From Steromphala cineraria (Eukaryota; Mollusca; Gastropoda; Trochida; Trochidae), in the NCBI GenBank assembly GCA_916613615.1, contig OU744726.1, forward strand, positions 62,450,987 to 62,514,986: 64,000 bases of DNA, given 5' to 3'. Position numbers and translations under genes: made by a program. A model generated the notes under the pieces. The model was not told the origin of the DNA, ran no database searches, and saw nothing but the letters and a program-made list of their open reading frames with translations. This document shows positions 1 through 11,826 of the stretch, piece by piece (the stretch's first letter is position 1; every line of letters starts with the position of its first letter).

Positions 1-231
1 CACCTTGCCGTGGGAAGCTGGGACGATAACATTACAGCTAGTTTTAATTAGATTGTTATAACTGTCACTATCATGTTCACTTCTATAATGTATGGATGTA
101 TTGGGGTCGCAGTTAATAAAGTAATTGACGAAAAGTATATGAATAAAATAATGAGTAGTATTTGACCGTAAAAAGAGTTACTCTCACCTCTTATCTGTTA
201 TATCAATCGTGGTCCGCGACTTGTTGGAAGT
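1..231. other. Intergenic, nothing recognised
   Basis: AT-rich sequence with no credible open reading frame, RNA gene or repeat boundary that I can support. Confidence 0.5.
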
Positions 232-440
232 AAGACTGTTGTTGCTAAATATGAAGTCCTTGATTACATGTTTATATAAAAACACACCGAGTGACGTAGA
301 AGTAGAGGCCCCAAATATGAATCAGCAAAACCCATTGTAAATCACACTCTTCAGTTGAAACGCAATTTCAGTTGTCACTGTTTACCAAGAACTTCAAGTT
401 TTCACTTGACACTGCGATAAGAACTTCCTGGCAACTTTAT
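232..440 (-). promoter_or_regulatory. Promoter-like block, copy 1 (TATA + CRE-like site)
   Basis: Read on the minus strand, this block has a CRE-like TACGTCACTCG (about 289-299) followed about 20 bp later by a TATA-like TTTATATAAA (271-280). It also holds the phrase CTTGAAGTTCTTGGTAAACA upstream. The same order and spacing recurs at 55921-56080, where much of the flanking sequence has diverged. Preservation of TATA, CRE and the upstream phrase suggests a core promoter firing leftwards. Any transcript would run off the left edge, so no gene can be attached. A dispersed repeat is the alternative. Confidence 0.45.
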
Positions 441-1714
441 GAGGCCTTTACACTATTTTGATCTTATCGATTAAAGTGTTAGAAAATTATTCAAAATTTA
501 TTAGCAAAATTTCTGTTAACATACAAGGGCTGTGCCATCGAAATACCTTTTTCTCTCTGGCAAATGGTTGTTTACGGTATATCATTTAATGTACCCATTA
601 CCAAAGTCAAAAGACATAGAAAATATGACCCAAGTGTCTTCTGATATCAAATATATCTACACAAGCTGATACAAAAATATCCGAGACATGTCGAGGATAT
701 TTTAATTTTATCAACGAGTGTTGATATATTTCATCATAGAGATATTTGGTGAGATTAATTTATCTTACAAAATAATTTTCCATCACACTTGCAAGAAAAA
801 ACTACATCTTTGAACACTGCATAGCGCTAAAACTCCTAAACCAGTGATGTCATAGCATTTTGACGTCATCATGTTCATGACGTCAGATTATTTTTACGTC
901 TTTGTGTTTGTGACCTCATTGAATTGCTCCTGTGGAACACTATTTTGGATGATAAATATTTTGACACACCTGGTAGATATGACCTTGGTCATAATAATCA
1001 TTCTGACACATTGTGGTGACAAACAATTATTATACATTGTAATATCTTGATTCATATTTCGATTCATACAACATAATGATCCAGCATTGTTATTAATATG
1101 TTAAGAACTGACACCTTTAACTGAACACGGGTACTGAAAATGAACAAAGGGCCTTTTGTTTGTATATTTGAAAAGCAATAACAGAATCATTAAATTTTTT
1201 AATAAATATATTTTAGTAATATGGTCATAAACAGAAACGGTTTTAATGTTTCAGAAAAAAATGACTAAATTTGAAAACAATATTGACACATTCTTAAACT
1301 TGTCCAATAGTGTTCAGACCCATGATTATCCAGACCTTTAGGGTTTTTTTCTGAGAGCAGAACACCGAAGAATTATGTTTCCTTTAATGTATAAATGTAA
1401 ATGTTGACCAACAATTTCTATTATATTTCAATGGGGCTCCCACTACCCTTGGTGGCCTCCCCAGGGCCCCTCCGATCAATACTTGGGTTCCTGAAAAGAA
1501 GTTGCTTTAATAAATATTAAAATTTACATTTATAATTTTAATTCCAATAGTCGCTATTTAAGAGAATATGTCTCCGTTTTTGGCGTTATATCGAGGTAGC
1601 GTCACTTGAAATTTGAAAATTCAAACACATGAATAGAGCGTCCTCAGTACTGCGTTCTGTCTAGAGAGAGAAGGTTTCCAGATTTGAATGCAGTAATCTC
1701 TAATAGGACAACTT
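441..1714. other. Intergenic, AT-rich; two CRE octamers
   Basis: No coding region recognised. Two perfect TGACGTCA octamers lie at 861-868 and 878-885, with a related GTGATGTCA just before them. The rest is AT-rich sequence without clear repeat structure. Confidence 0.45.
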
Positions 1715-1800
1715 TGTATCAATCAATCAATCTTTATTTCCGCACTGAAGAATCTCGGGCCTATAGTACAGTCACACTACATTTTTACATTGATAGTATA
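1715..1800 (-). repeat. Possible 3' end of a non-LTR retroelement
   Basis: The plus strand has ATCAATCAATCAATC followed by TTTATTTCC, so the minus strand reads GGAAATAAAG then a GATT-rich short tandem tail. Non-LTR elements of the CR1/L2 kind often end in such a tail. No coding remnant is seen upstream on the minus strand, so this would be a 5'-truncated copy. Confidence 0.3.
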
Positions 1801-1868
1801 GTTTTTGATGATACTTGATGTGTAATAGACACTTGTTCGTAGGTCTGACAAATGATTCTAAGTCTCAT

Positions 1869-2222
1869 TTAAAGGGACAGTAGCACGCTTTTAGGAGGAA
1901 TATAAGGTGATGTCAGGAAAATGAAAATTAATGGTTCAATTGTAAGACAATGTATTTAAACTAAATAATTCAAATATATAATATAACGTTTAGTCATGCG
2001 ATTCCCTTTTCTTACACAAAATAAATTAAAGGTGTTCACACAAAATGGCCGCCAATGGATTTTATGTGAATCTTCATACTTTGTCCGCCGACTATGAATG
2101 ATTGGCTTTTGTTGTGAGATTTTTGACACTGTCAAAATAAATATATTTAACATAAACTTACAAATATCATGTGAAAAATTTAACATTTAAAATTATCAAA
2201 AAACGTGCTAATGCCCCTTTAA
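1869..2222 (+). mobile_element. TTAA-flanked MITE, copy 1
   Basis: A 354-bp element starts TTAAAGGGACAGTAGCACG and ends in the near inverted complement CGTGCTAATGCCCCTTTAA. The ends give short terminal inverted repeats next to TTAA, the target used by piggyBac-type transposases. The interior phrases ATAAGGTGATGTCAGGA, GCGATTCCCTTTTCTTACAC and GGTGTTCACACAAAATGGCC recur in copies at 11827-12168, 21890-22181 and 14241-14437. It is non-autonomous: the 76-codon open frame inside it has no recognisable domain. Confidence 0.75.
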
Positions 2223-2742
2223 GGTCTTACTTTCAGTTTGATCCTGCTGTCAGGTCTTCCTTTTAAAAGGAAAACTCAATACAGGGTTATTCTCGGAAGT
2301 AAAACCTCATAAGTTGTTATTCCTTGTAAAGAAGCAATCTACAAAACAACAGAAATAATCTGGCTCATAAACATTCATAGCGGTGTCAACTTTTATCTGG
2401 GAGCTAAAACTTTCTTAAGGCTTAAACACATTATAACAATGAATTATTTTTAATCTATTTAATTTCGATAGTATTCATTTTTTTTCTCTCCAGATTCCTA
2501 TTGTTTATTAAATCAAAACAAATATTTCCCAACATGGGCTCTCATATATTTTCATATGAGTCAACAAATTGTCTATTTGAAAACACAACTTAATTAACAA
2601 TCGTGGTTATATAATCAGTTGATGTTTTTTGCGTCAAATACTTTTCTTGTCTCTTTGCTGAATTCACACGTTTGACTCGTTTTCTGTTGCAAAAAACTAA
2701 AGTAAATAGATATGACGTACTCAAGGAACGTGAGCAGTATTA

Positions 2743-3130
2743 TTTCAAATAAAAAGAGAATATTATTTGAGTGTCAATGACATACTAAGTTTACGACACG
2801 AGTGCCTAAATATTGGTATTTCCCGAGCGAAAGCGAGGAATATACTGATATTTAGGAACGAGTGTCGTAAACATAGTACGTATTGGACACAAATATAATA
2901 TTTTGTTTATCACCGAAGTCCCAAAATAATGAAAACACTCAAAAACTACATCTCATCATGGGCCAATTAGTCGCCGTCGACCAGTATAGACTGTGACGTC
3001 ATAGGTGAGCCGTGACGTCAAATCATTGTTTATAACGTGACGTCACAATGAAAAATTTATATTTTGCCCAAGGGCAACATATGAACAATATGAACCTCGA
3101 TATGATTGCCCTCGTAGGTAATAAATAGAG
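2743..3130 (+). repeat. Hairpin-bearing dispersed repeat, copy 1
   Basis: This segment aligns by eye with 41925-42300 over its full length. Shared phrases include ACGACACGAGTGCCTAAATA, TATTTCCCGAGCG, GACGTCACAATGAAAAA, GGGCAACATATGAA and CCCTCGTAG. Its left part folds as an inverted repeat (about 2781-2829 with 2834-2879). It carries three perfect TGACGTCA octamers at 2994, 3013 and 3038. No coding capacity is seen, so it is probably a non-autonomous element or part of one. Confidence 0.6.
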
Positions 3131-3610
3131 GATATCTTTTGTTTTGAGTGTGATATCACTTATCTCTCATCGAGTGACGGGGTAGAGCCAGTATTTTCAC
3201 GAGTGGCGCAGACACGAGTGAAAATATAGGCTTAACCCCGTCACGAAAAAGATATTCTGTTTATTATATGCCTCTGTGATCGAAAATGTGGTAATTTATG
3301 TCCAAAAGGCTTCGACTCGAGAGTTTTCTGGCGACGTCATACCATTGTTGATCGTATCTTAGCGACGGCGATGACGTCGCGTTGATTGTAAAAGTGACGT
3401 CAAACCATTGTACACATGACGTCATCCCCTCTGTGATATTTTCACTAACTTGAAAAAGTGATATCACACTCAGTGGCGAGAACACTTTTCTAAAACTGAG
3501 AAAACTCAGTCTCTCACCGCGTAGCATATAATTATAAAAGTTATTGGTTTTATTTCTGATAACCTTACATTGTAAAATCACATTCCTCACTCGTGTTCGC
3601 GACACTCAAG
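3126..3610. repeat. Inverted-repeat-rich block with CRE octamers
   Basis: Adjoining the previous repeat, 3170-3208 pairs with 3209-3245 (GTGACGGGGT against ACCCCGTCAC; TATTTTCAC against GTGAAAATA), and a wider stem joins GGATATCTTTT to AAAAGATATTC. Further short stems lie at 3430-3530 (AGTGATATCACACT, ACTGAGAAAACTCAGT). TGACGTCA octamers sit at 3395 and 3417, with near matches at 3333 and 3372. The 113-codon minus-strand open frame here is an accident of this structure. Confidence 0.5.
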
Positions 3611-4702
3611 AAGCGTGACTTTACCTGTCACTTGAATATACACCCAAAGCAGCTTATTTACTACCTCTATAAAACGCGAGAGCTCACAGGTATAATATAT
3701 ATCTAACATGTAACCCTAAAGTCCAGTCATATGGTAAAGTAGCTATCACTACAACTGTTAATTTGCGGGTAGAGTTTTTTTAAACCAGTGCTTTGGAACC
3801 CAGTAGTTAAAATTAAGTTGAGAATTATCCTGAAGCCACATTTTCAGACCCTTTTTGTTTAAAAAACGTAAATTCATATCTATTAGTTTAAATTAAAATC
3901 AACCCAAATATATTTGATATAAGTTATTTGTGTAAGGGTATAGAAGGATTTGCCTAAAGATCAAAGGCGCCGTTCGACCTTTACACTGCAATTAAGTATA
4001 ACTTTTGAGTGACACCATGAAACAATGGTCAATGTCGTCAATAATAATTGTTTTACTAGTTTTTTAAAAAAATATTCGTGTTTCACATGCATGTTTTTAC
4101 ATTCGGTTTGACAACAGTGATAACAATATGCATAAAAAGACATAATACAATAGTTGAAAAACACAAACACTAAATAGGTAACATGAAACATGAAATAGAG
4201 TAAGTGATCAATAAGTTTAAACATAAAGGATGTGACCTGTTTGTTTATACAATAAAGATCGTATTGTAAACGATTATAGTACAGGCTGCTGTTGTACCTC
4301 AGACTGATCACTTTTGATGAAGAACGTGGATGCTTATACATAATAAAACAAACCATGTCAAGGTGTTACACTGTTAAAGATAAATATCACAAGCTTTAGA
4401 AAACATTACCTCATGCCAAAGTAAATGTATTTCTAAAATATTTATAGCAGTTGACAGTCTCAAGTTTCATGTTACCTACTTGTATGTACCATTTTTCATA
4501 TTTTGTTTCATTGATAAATACACAACTAAAAATTACTTCAGTACATCCATTTCAAGTTAGTCATTATATAGAATGACTAAATTAGGAGATAGAATACAAC
4601 GTGGCGAACTTCAGCCGCACTGTTAAACACTACGGTCATAGTTTGTTTACTGTATGGAACAACATTTTTCTCTGTACATATTACGAAGAAGAACAAGTTA
4701 TA
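3611..4702. other. Intergenic, nothing recognised
   Basis: AT-rich. The longest open frame, 131 codons on the minus strand at 3961-4356, is low in complexity with no domain, splice signal or codon pattern supporting it. Confidence 0.45.
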
Positions 4703-4812
4703 TGGATAGTCAACTTCTTTATCGCATGAAATGCGACGTTTCGGTGTAGATACTAACACCGTTATCAAGCAATCATCACGTCGCATTTCATGCAATAAAG
4801 AGATTCATCAAC
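4703..4812. mobile_element. Penelope-like terminal fragment (inverted junction)
   Basis: CTTCTTTATCGCATGAAATG continues into CGACGTTTCGGTGT. After ATACTAACACCGTTATCAAGC, an inverted copy follows (ACGTCGCATTTCATGCAATA). An 'ACGTTTCGG…ACC…ATCAAG' phrase next to 'AACTTCTTTAT' is typical of the terminal repeats of Penelope-like retroelements. The head-to-head arrangement of these ends also fits that group. Only the end survives, with no reverse transcriptase nearby. Confidence 0.4.
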
Positions 4813-7265
4813 CAGCTTCTAAATGCCTCTCAAACGAGTTACATATTACGAAGCAGAGTATTTATATTACTGTGAAGTTCAACAAAAACCAATTGAAAGA
4901 AGTTTGTTTCGGTCCACAGTATCGAAGGCGTTCCTACAATCCCAAAAACCAACAGAATTACCACGTTTCTGTTTCATACATGGGTATATTTAAGTAATAT
5001 TAAATATAGAGTGAGTGCATACTTTGTCAGTTGTGATAAAGTACTAGTCTTCCCTAAAGCTTATCTGGGATTCAAATGAAATTCAGAACTTAATTCGTGG
5101 CTCCTTATTGCTCATCAATAATTCGCTAAGGATATCAAGAAGAGCAATAATACTATAGATATTTGGGTCATTTCTACTTCCAGCCTTATCAAAGGTACGA
5201 TAAAACCCATATTCCCCAGGTCTTGGAGAATTCCAGTGTCCAATTTCTCAAAGAAACGTTTACAAAATGGCATAAATAATGGCCATTACTCTTCCACTGA
5301 AATGCCACCTGCTCTGGATGTTTTTATATTGTAATGGTCTTTAATAGAATTCATTATTTATTTTTTCAATCATTTTTAAAGTGACATAGAGTATCTTTCT
5401 TAAAATTTTATTTGGTTTTGATAAGGTACAAAATATCTTATATGCTGATTGAAGTTCATATCTCATCACTGGACTATCTCTAAAATGCTTGATTTTATGG
5501 AAATATCAAGAAAACATCTTAAATACGTTTAATATTCGAAAATATGCATCCAATTAATCTACCTAATAGTTAAAATACCTAAAAAAACACAATCGAATCG
5601 AATATATCTTCCTGTCAGCTTATGACAAGGTTTCAAAATTACGTTTGGCAAATTTGCGCGCGCCACTCGAGCCACTTTGTCCGGCGGTTTTCGATCAAAA
5701 TCCCGACCTTGTACTGATTGACCTTTACTTGTTATTTTCAGTAACAGTTATTGGTAATAACATCAATTTCAAAATTTGACATATTTGATCCTATCAACTT
5801 ACTCTGTGTCTTTTTAAGGTGTTTTTTTAATAAAAAATGTTGGTACCTCATGTGTTATCCCAATTTATGCACTTTTCGCAATCATGAAGATCATGACTTT
5901 CTAGAAATTATCTAACATCAAACTCAAATAGGGAGTTCTCCTTAGAATTTCGGTTCAAAGTATCAAATTAAATCAACATGTCTACCAGCTGTTATTTCGG
6001 AGGTAGTAAAGTTAGTGTCACAATGTTGCTTGATCTTTTTCCATAATCCTCTACATGTTACTTTTTGCTGTGCAGCAATTTCAAATGTTTTTTTGCAAAC
6101 GCTGCTTTATTATCTGTACTTAATTTCTGAAAATCCTTTTTTATATTTTAGATACAGTGTATTCTATGCAGTGTTTCTTGTCATTTGTAGTCCTAAAATA
6201 TGATATTCGCTTTGTTATCACATTGTGTGTCAAACTTCTTTTGCTGTTGTTTATATTACTGTGAATTTTGCAGTGTTTTTTGGTTTTTGGTACGTGTAAC
6301 GAAGATAACTGAAAAGGTATAAAATAATGTCAAAGTTGAATTTACGTTTGAATCGATTTAAACACGTATTTAATTTGTGATTTCAAGAATTGAGAGCATG
6401 CGTCATGATATCCGAGAACCTACCGGTGTAATCAGCTCGCCAAGTAAATCACTCTATGGCTATGCTTGGTTCGTCTAAGAAGCGTTTATGTCTGTCACGT
6501 GTCCGGCGTAATCCGGGTCTGCAGCAGTCAGAAGTTGAATGAAGTGTATCGGCGTATGCACAGGAAGTAATGAGCATACCTCATAGTAGCTTCAATAAAC
6601 ATCTTATTCATGTTAGACGAATCTTAATTCTAATATATTTTCGAAATGGTGATAAAACATCAACTTTCGTTAAATGCACTGTACTAAATGTCATGTTTGT
6701 TTTATATTCATAATGATAATTTTGATAAGTTAATGCATTCATGTTAAAAACATTAGTTGTTGAATGTCACACGGAGGATAGTTGTAGTTGTATTGTAATA
6801 CGCCGGGTACTAATAAAGTGCTTTGCACGTTTCGTCACTTCAGGCGGCGTACGCCTGATAGCACACCGGGTTACCAATCAAGCAGGTACTATGTACTCTA
6901 TGTGCGCGAGTCTACGTGCAGGCTTTACATGCAACTGGCTGGTCACGTGACGTATTCATGTCACCTGTTGTTGGGAGATGGTTGACGATATCGATTGACA
7001 CTAAGCAATATTGCACTTCACATTTTTCTTGTTGACCTATGAACTTTAAGTCATTGTTGTACCACCCCGATCTCCCTTTCAAAACGTGTGCTTTCAAATT
7101 TCTGATTAAACTTCACAATTGTGTCACTTTTATGTTACAATATCGTTGTTAATTATTAGGCTAAATATGTCGCTGTCATAGTCTTTATTAGGCAGATAGT
7201 TAGCATCATCGTTTTCAATAAAACATTGTTTCTGGCAAAAAGGAGCATTTAAATCCCCTTATATA
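4813..7265. other. Intergenic, no gene recognised
   Basis: Long non-coding stretch. Slightly GC-richer patches at 5650-5700 and 6400-6960 have no reading frame with a recognisable domain. The overlapping 61-69-codon frames near 6740-7100 look like chance frames in a GC-richer patch. Confidence 0.45.
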
Positions 7266-7663
7266 GTGAAGAAAGCCTTGGGAAAGACTAGATTCACTCA
7301 TCCAGTGGATGCGTCTTCAGCCGGATACACTGGTGGTAATTGGGATCGGAAAAAACACATGTTCATAAGTCTTAACTCTACAAGTGCAGTTCCACTGGTG
7401 TCTTTTGAATTGGCTACAGTGGTGGTTGCACTCTACACATACACAAAACCCATGATGTTTTCTTGATTGAGAATGCATGACTGGAGGAAAACGTAATCTG
7501 ACCATTCACTGTGGAAACGAGTGAAGAGAGACGACAGGGACTTCCTGATGTAGACTGCTATACCACCACTGTTTCTACCAAGTGATAGAGTCTTCTGGTG
7601 GCTACACTGGTGGCAAATGTGATTTGGAAATACATGTTCAAAGTATGCTGTATTTTGGCCCAT
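7266..7663 (-). pseudogene. Non-LTR retrotransposon endonuclease fragment
   Basis: The minus-strand frame at 7663-7433 contains GRNSGGIAVYIRKSL, then HSEWSDYVFLQ and MGFVYV. This is the pattern of the central part of the apurinic-endonuclease-type domain of LINE ORF2 (a GGIAVYI-type strand, then W-D-FV-L). The N-terminal catalytic residues and the reverse transcriptase are missing, so it is a short relic. A second, degraded copy of the FEHVF… leader lies just left (7310-7420), so part of the fragment seems to be duplicated in tandem. Confidence 0.5.
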
Positions 7664-8068
7664 GTCTCAATCAAAGCAAAACCATCAAAAGAATTGAGAA
7701 AATTTTGATTTCGAAGTTTGAATTCAGTCCGATAACAGTTTTATGATTAATCAAATAGTCTATTTTATATTTCATTATCATACTAAACTGTAAATACCTT
7801 TTCACATCGTCGCCTTCAAATCGGTTTACTTATAGTACCTAATGCTGAGCCTTTATGAACTAGTTTGACAACGGCTTTTATCTCGATATTAAATAACATT
7901 TTTGGGTTAACAACACACATGTAACTAACAGAGATTGGTAAATTGGTATCCGGTGGCAATAAGGGTGTGTCTACTTGACAAAACTGATCAAGTAAGAAGC
8001 TGGCTTTATATTATACTGACTCTGTTTTTCAGCAAATGCCATGGCTGTTATATCCGTCGAAACAGAAT

Positions 8069-8112
8069 GAAACTTTCTTTAAAGGTAATATTGCGTCCTT
8101 AAAGAAAGTTTA
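8069..8112. repeat. Short perfect hairpin
   Basis: AAACTTTCTTTAAAGG and CCTTAAAGAAAGTTT are near-perfect inverted complements around a short loop. It lies just beyond the C-terminal end of the neighbouring Tc1 relic and could be a terminal remnant of that element, but this is not shown. Confidence 0.4.
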
Positions 8113-8159
8113 AAGCTTGGTGCGTATCAGTCTCTGTATGATTTGCTAAAGGATCTGTT

Positions 8160-8849
8160 GCCACTCCTGATTCAGTGCTGCACCTAACTCTTTCACACTT
8201 TGAGCAGGAGAATATCATTGATATCCCATAGATGTTCTATAGGGTTCAGGGCAGGACTGCAAGCAGGCCACGCTAACATTTTTATTGCTTCCCACTGTAT
8301 AATATGTGTTACCACTCAGGCTCTGTGGGGTCTAGCATTGTCATCTATATAAACTTGTCATGTACGAAGAGGATGGTTGTGGAAATGTGGAATTACCACA
8401 GGAAGAAGGACGATATTTCTGAGCATTGAGTATACCGTGAAATGTAACAACGTCCAAGTTCCAACCGTAGGAGACACAACCCCATATTATCACAGAGTCA
8501 CCACCACACTGATTGGTTGGTAAGTCATGTCTTGGTGCGAATTGGGTGTTAACATGTCGCAAAACATCTAGTTATTCCTCAGTAGTGTGACAACAGTGAA
8601 GGGTAAGTATCTAACGTTCCGAATGAGTGCTCTGTCTTCACTTACAGATGTTATTGTCGGGCGTCCAGATCGCATACGGTCTTTTACGTCATTGGTGATA
8701 ACGTTACTTGGATACGACTGAGCTTCCAGTGGGGGGAGAGAATGGGTTAATCTATAATCTTTGACCGCTTGATATAAGACAGATTTCTTCCACCAATTAA
8801 CGCTCGTCTCTGGAAGGCCATTTATAGAGATACAATTGAGATACAACAC
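8160..8849 (-). pseudogene. Tc1/mariner transposase relic 1
   Basis: Read leftwards, the order matches a Tc1-family transposase. An N-terminal DNA-binding region ends in VKDRMRSGRPTITSVSEDRA (about 8700-8620). Then, in another frame, comes GGDSVIIWGCVSYGWNLD…LNAQKYR (about 8500-8420). In a third frame, around 8230-8290, there is a W-PA-SPALNPIEHLWD-like stretch carrying the last acidic catalytic position. Frame changes between the blocks and in-frame stops make it non-functional. Confidence in the family is high; the exact ends and inverted terminal repeats are not resolved. Confidence 0.75.
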
Positions 8850-8969
8850 AGTTCAATTGTTACTAGATTTTTGACCTTTGAATAAGTTGAAGTACTTATA
8901 CTTGATGTCAAATCAAGTACGAATTCTATTATAATGTCTCAGTCTTTGACATTTTTCGGGTATCGCTTC

Positions 8970-9560
8970 GTTATCCCCCCGACATATCATACAGGGGGAT
9001 AAAGTCGTTGGCTCCTTCCGTCCGTCCGTCTGTCTGCCTGTGATCACATTGTTTCTGGAGCAGAATTTGAAAACCGTTACAGCTAGCTCAATGAAACTTG
9101 ATTTATTGACTCATCACTCATGTAGTTGTGCTTTTCTTTTCTTTTTTAACTTTCTAGGTTTTTGTTATTTTTGCGGTTTCCATGGAAACTTATAGATGTG
9201 TTTCGGAGCAGAACTCGAAAACTGTTTGGCCTAGCCTAATGAAACTTTGTATTTTGACTAATCATTACATGTAGTTGTGCCTTTTGGGATTTTCAACTTT
9301 CTGGATTTTTGACAGTTTCCATGACAACGCAACTCTGATGGCTTTCTGGGGCAGAATTTGAAAAATATTAGAGCTAGCTAAATGAAACTTAGTATGTTGA
9401 CTAAATATGACATGGAGTTTTACCTTTTGGGATTTCAACTTTCTGGATTTTTTTTTTCTGATTTTCATGAAAACACTATTTAGAAACGCGTTTCCGAAAC
9501 AGAATTTAAAAACCATTAGGGCTATTTCAATGAAACTGTTTACAAATGTGCAATTCGGCG
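8970..9560 (+). repeat. Dispersed repeat with about 145-bp internal units
   Basis: It begins with a small palindrome (ATCCCCC…GGGGGAT) and a TCCGTCCGTCCGTCTGTCTG run. Then come about four diverged units holding 'GAGCAGAATTTGAAAA', 'CTAGCTCAATGAAACTT', 'TGACTAATCA', 'CATGTAGTTGTGC' and 'TTTCCATGGAAAC'. Repeats headed by such TCCG runs are widespread in bivalve genomes. The mirror-type array at 26243-27305 ends in a complementary GGAC run. Confidence 0.6.
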
Positions 9561-10026
9561 TTTTCAAATTCTAAGGAATTTCAACTCATTGACATTCTTA
9601 ATTCAAAAACTAAAATTAATTTCTAAACTGTGTCTCACCAAGGAATGAAAATGTTTTAGTCAATCAGCATTTCAATCAAACAGGATTGTTGTTTTCCTCT
9701 CTCAACATTCACATGAGGAAGTTGACAATGGCACAACATAAGCATTTACTTTTTAAAAATACCTAGCTGTTATTAGCTATTATAGTCTTATGTCGGTTAT
9801 CAAAAGTCAAACAAAACTCGCTGAATGTTAAATACAACAATATTCACACAATCAGTATATCAAAATATATGCTTAAACTGATTATCAACTTTGGGAGGAT
9901 ACGCCATCTCTTCTGATGGCTCTTGTTCCACTTACTCTATGGTTACAAAATTTACAGAATTCAAATGGCATAAATAAAATTTAATTAATAAAGAGGAAAC
10001 GTTTATTGAATACCAGTTTGCTTTTT
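9561..10026. other. Intergenic, nothing recognised
   Basis: AT-rich with no supported feature. Confidence 0.45.
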
Positions 10027-10740
10027 AGCTCATCTGGTTTATAAGGCCCGATGGGCTTTTGTCATGGCAAGGTGTCCGGCGTCCGTCCGTCCATTAACTT
10101 TGCACATTTTCGATTTCTTCTCCAGAAGTATAAGGCCTAGATAGCTGACACTTTGTGTACATACTCCTTGATTAGTGAGGATCATGATTTATAGCTTCTG
10201 TGGCCGTGTGGCCCCTAATAAGGATCATAGGGACCACGCCCTTAAACCTTTTCTCGTCTGTTTCTCCATTAGCAAAAGGTCTAGAAAGTCAAAACTTTGT
10301 GTACAGATTCTTTGACTAATGAGGTTTATAATCAATAGCTCTTTGTGGTCCGATGGCCCCTAATAAGGATCACAGGGGCCACGCCCAAAAAAACCTATTC
10401 TGATCTTCTTCTCCAGAAGCATAAGACCTAGAAAGCTGAAACTTTGTGTGGAGACTTCACGACTAGTGAGGATTATACGGACCACAAGGGCCACGCCCTC
10501 TAAAAGGGACTTTTTGAACATTTGGATACTTTACCATCAATTATCAATTGAATATTTGAGCTACTTCAATTTCTGTATTTAGTACAGGTATCTGAAATCA
10601 CATCGCTTATATACTTGCTATTCTGATCCTGTTGCCCCTATAAAAGGGGAAACAACATTGGTCACACCTACAGCAAAATTAAATATGGAGCTTGTTGAGC
10701 TACAGAGCCAATGGCTCTATTTTTTTATTTTTACATTGTG
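10027..10740 (+). repeat. Common bivalve-type dispersed repeat (TAGCTCATCTGG family)
   Basis: Starts TTTTAGCTCATCTGG…GGCCCGATGGGCTTTTGTC, followed by GGCGTCCGTCCGTCC and 'TTCTTCTCCAGAAG'. Three diverged units of about 140 bp follow (starts near 10118, 10262 and 10405), each with 'AGAAGTATAAGGCCTAG', 'ACTTTGTGTA', 'AGTGAGGAT' and 'CCACGCCC'. It ends in GTTGAGCTACAGAGCCAATG, partly complementary to its head. This head-and-unit design is very common in bivalve genomes; the mobilising enzyme is not evident. Confidence 0.65.
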
Positions 10741-11370
10741 ACATGCCTAAAATTTTATTTGAGAAAGGTGACATTAAAATATTTGCTTGAATGTCTCCAT
10801 AACGGTTATGCTACGGGTGTATAACAACAGTTTTACATCATATGTTCATTAAAAATAATAACTCTTATACTTTTAAGATCAGTCTACTATCTCATTAACA
10901 TGCATAAAGTTATTCTTCATTGTTACAGCCTTTCACACAGCAATAGATGACACAGCTTAGCACGCTCAATCCAAGGACCCCGCATGCACCGAACACTATC
11001 ATTTCCTTGATATTAATTTTTCTGGAATAAAAAATCGAAAAAAATTATTCTTTTTAATTTGAGTTAAAAATATTAAACGTAGGATTGGCCTTTACCACGA
11101 TTAAATGCGGTTAGTCAGTAGTAGCTTAAATATGATGTCATTGTTGAACGTTCATAAATCAAACCAATTGATGTAAACCCATGACGCAATAAAGGTGATT
11201 AAAAGAGAATTTGTTAAAAATTCGCTTAATCTAATATAATGTATAGACAAAAAAACAATGTAATATCACCATCTCTGGTAATGTATGAAGGCACATTTTC
11301 GACAACATTCCAAATCAACTGAATGTTAAAAGCAGTAACAATTTTGAGAAACGGTGTAGCTGATATCATT
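10741..11370. other. Intergenic, nothing recognised
   Basis: AT-rich with no supported feature. Confidence 0.45.
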
Positions 11371-11700
11371 GATATAAAGCGCTGTGGTGTAGTGGTTAGC
11401 GTGCTGGCTTGTTACGCCATAGGCCCGGGTTCGAATCCAGGTGGAGACACCAAAGATTTGTGACCTGGGCTTTACACTGTGCTGTGTCCTTTGGCAAGGC
11501 ACTTTATCCACATTGCACTCAGTCTACCCAGCTGTACAATTGGGTACCTCAATACGGGAAGTACGGACCTATGTGGTCGCGCGGAGCGCTTAGTAGCGGC
11601 TTTGAAAGTACAATTCCTTCAGGGTAATAATGTACAGCCAATGCGCAGTGCTTGCACTGGATATTAGGCTTTAAAATTGTCATTATTATTATCATTATAA
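11371..11700 (+). mobile_element. tRNA-derived SINE with conserved central domain
   Basis: The 5' head (about 11379-11452) is tRNA-like. An A-box lies in GTGTAGTGGTTAGCGTGCTGG and a B-box in GGGTTCGAATCC. A central domain follows: ACACTGTGCTGTGTCC, TTTGGCAAGGCACTTTATCC, then TCAGTCTACCCAGCTG and TGGGTACC. This order is known from metazoan SINE superfamilies with a shared central domain (Nin/Meta-type; which one is not resolved). The 3' end is an ATT-rich tail near 11680-11700. Being followed by a SINE body argues against a functional tRNA gene. Confidence 0.75.
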
Positions 11701-11826
11701 ATAGTTATGCTTATTCAAAATAAACTGACTGACTATCTCGATCATTTAGATTGTCCAAGATCATAATGTTCAAAATGTTATATTTTACATGAATGTCAAA
11801 GTGTATAAATGTGGTTTTATATCATC

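Noticed and set aside
3961..4356. 131-codon minus-strand frame
   Set aside because: Low complexity in AT-rich DNA; no domain, no splice or promoter context.
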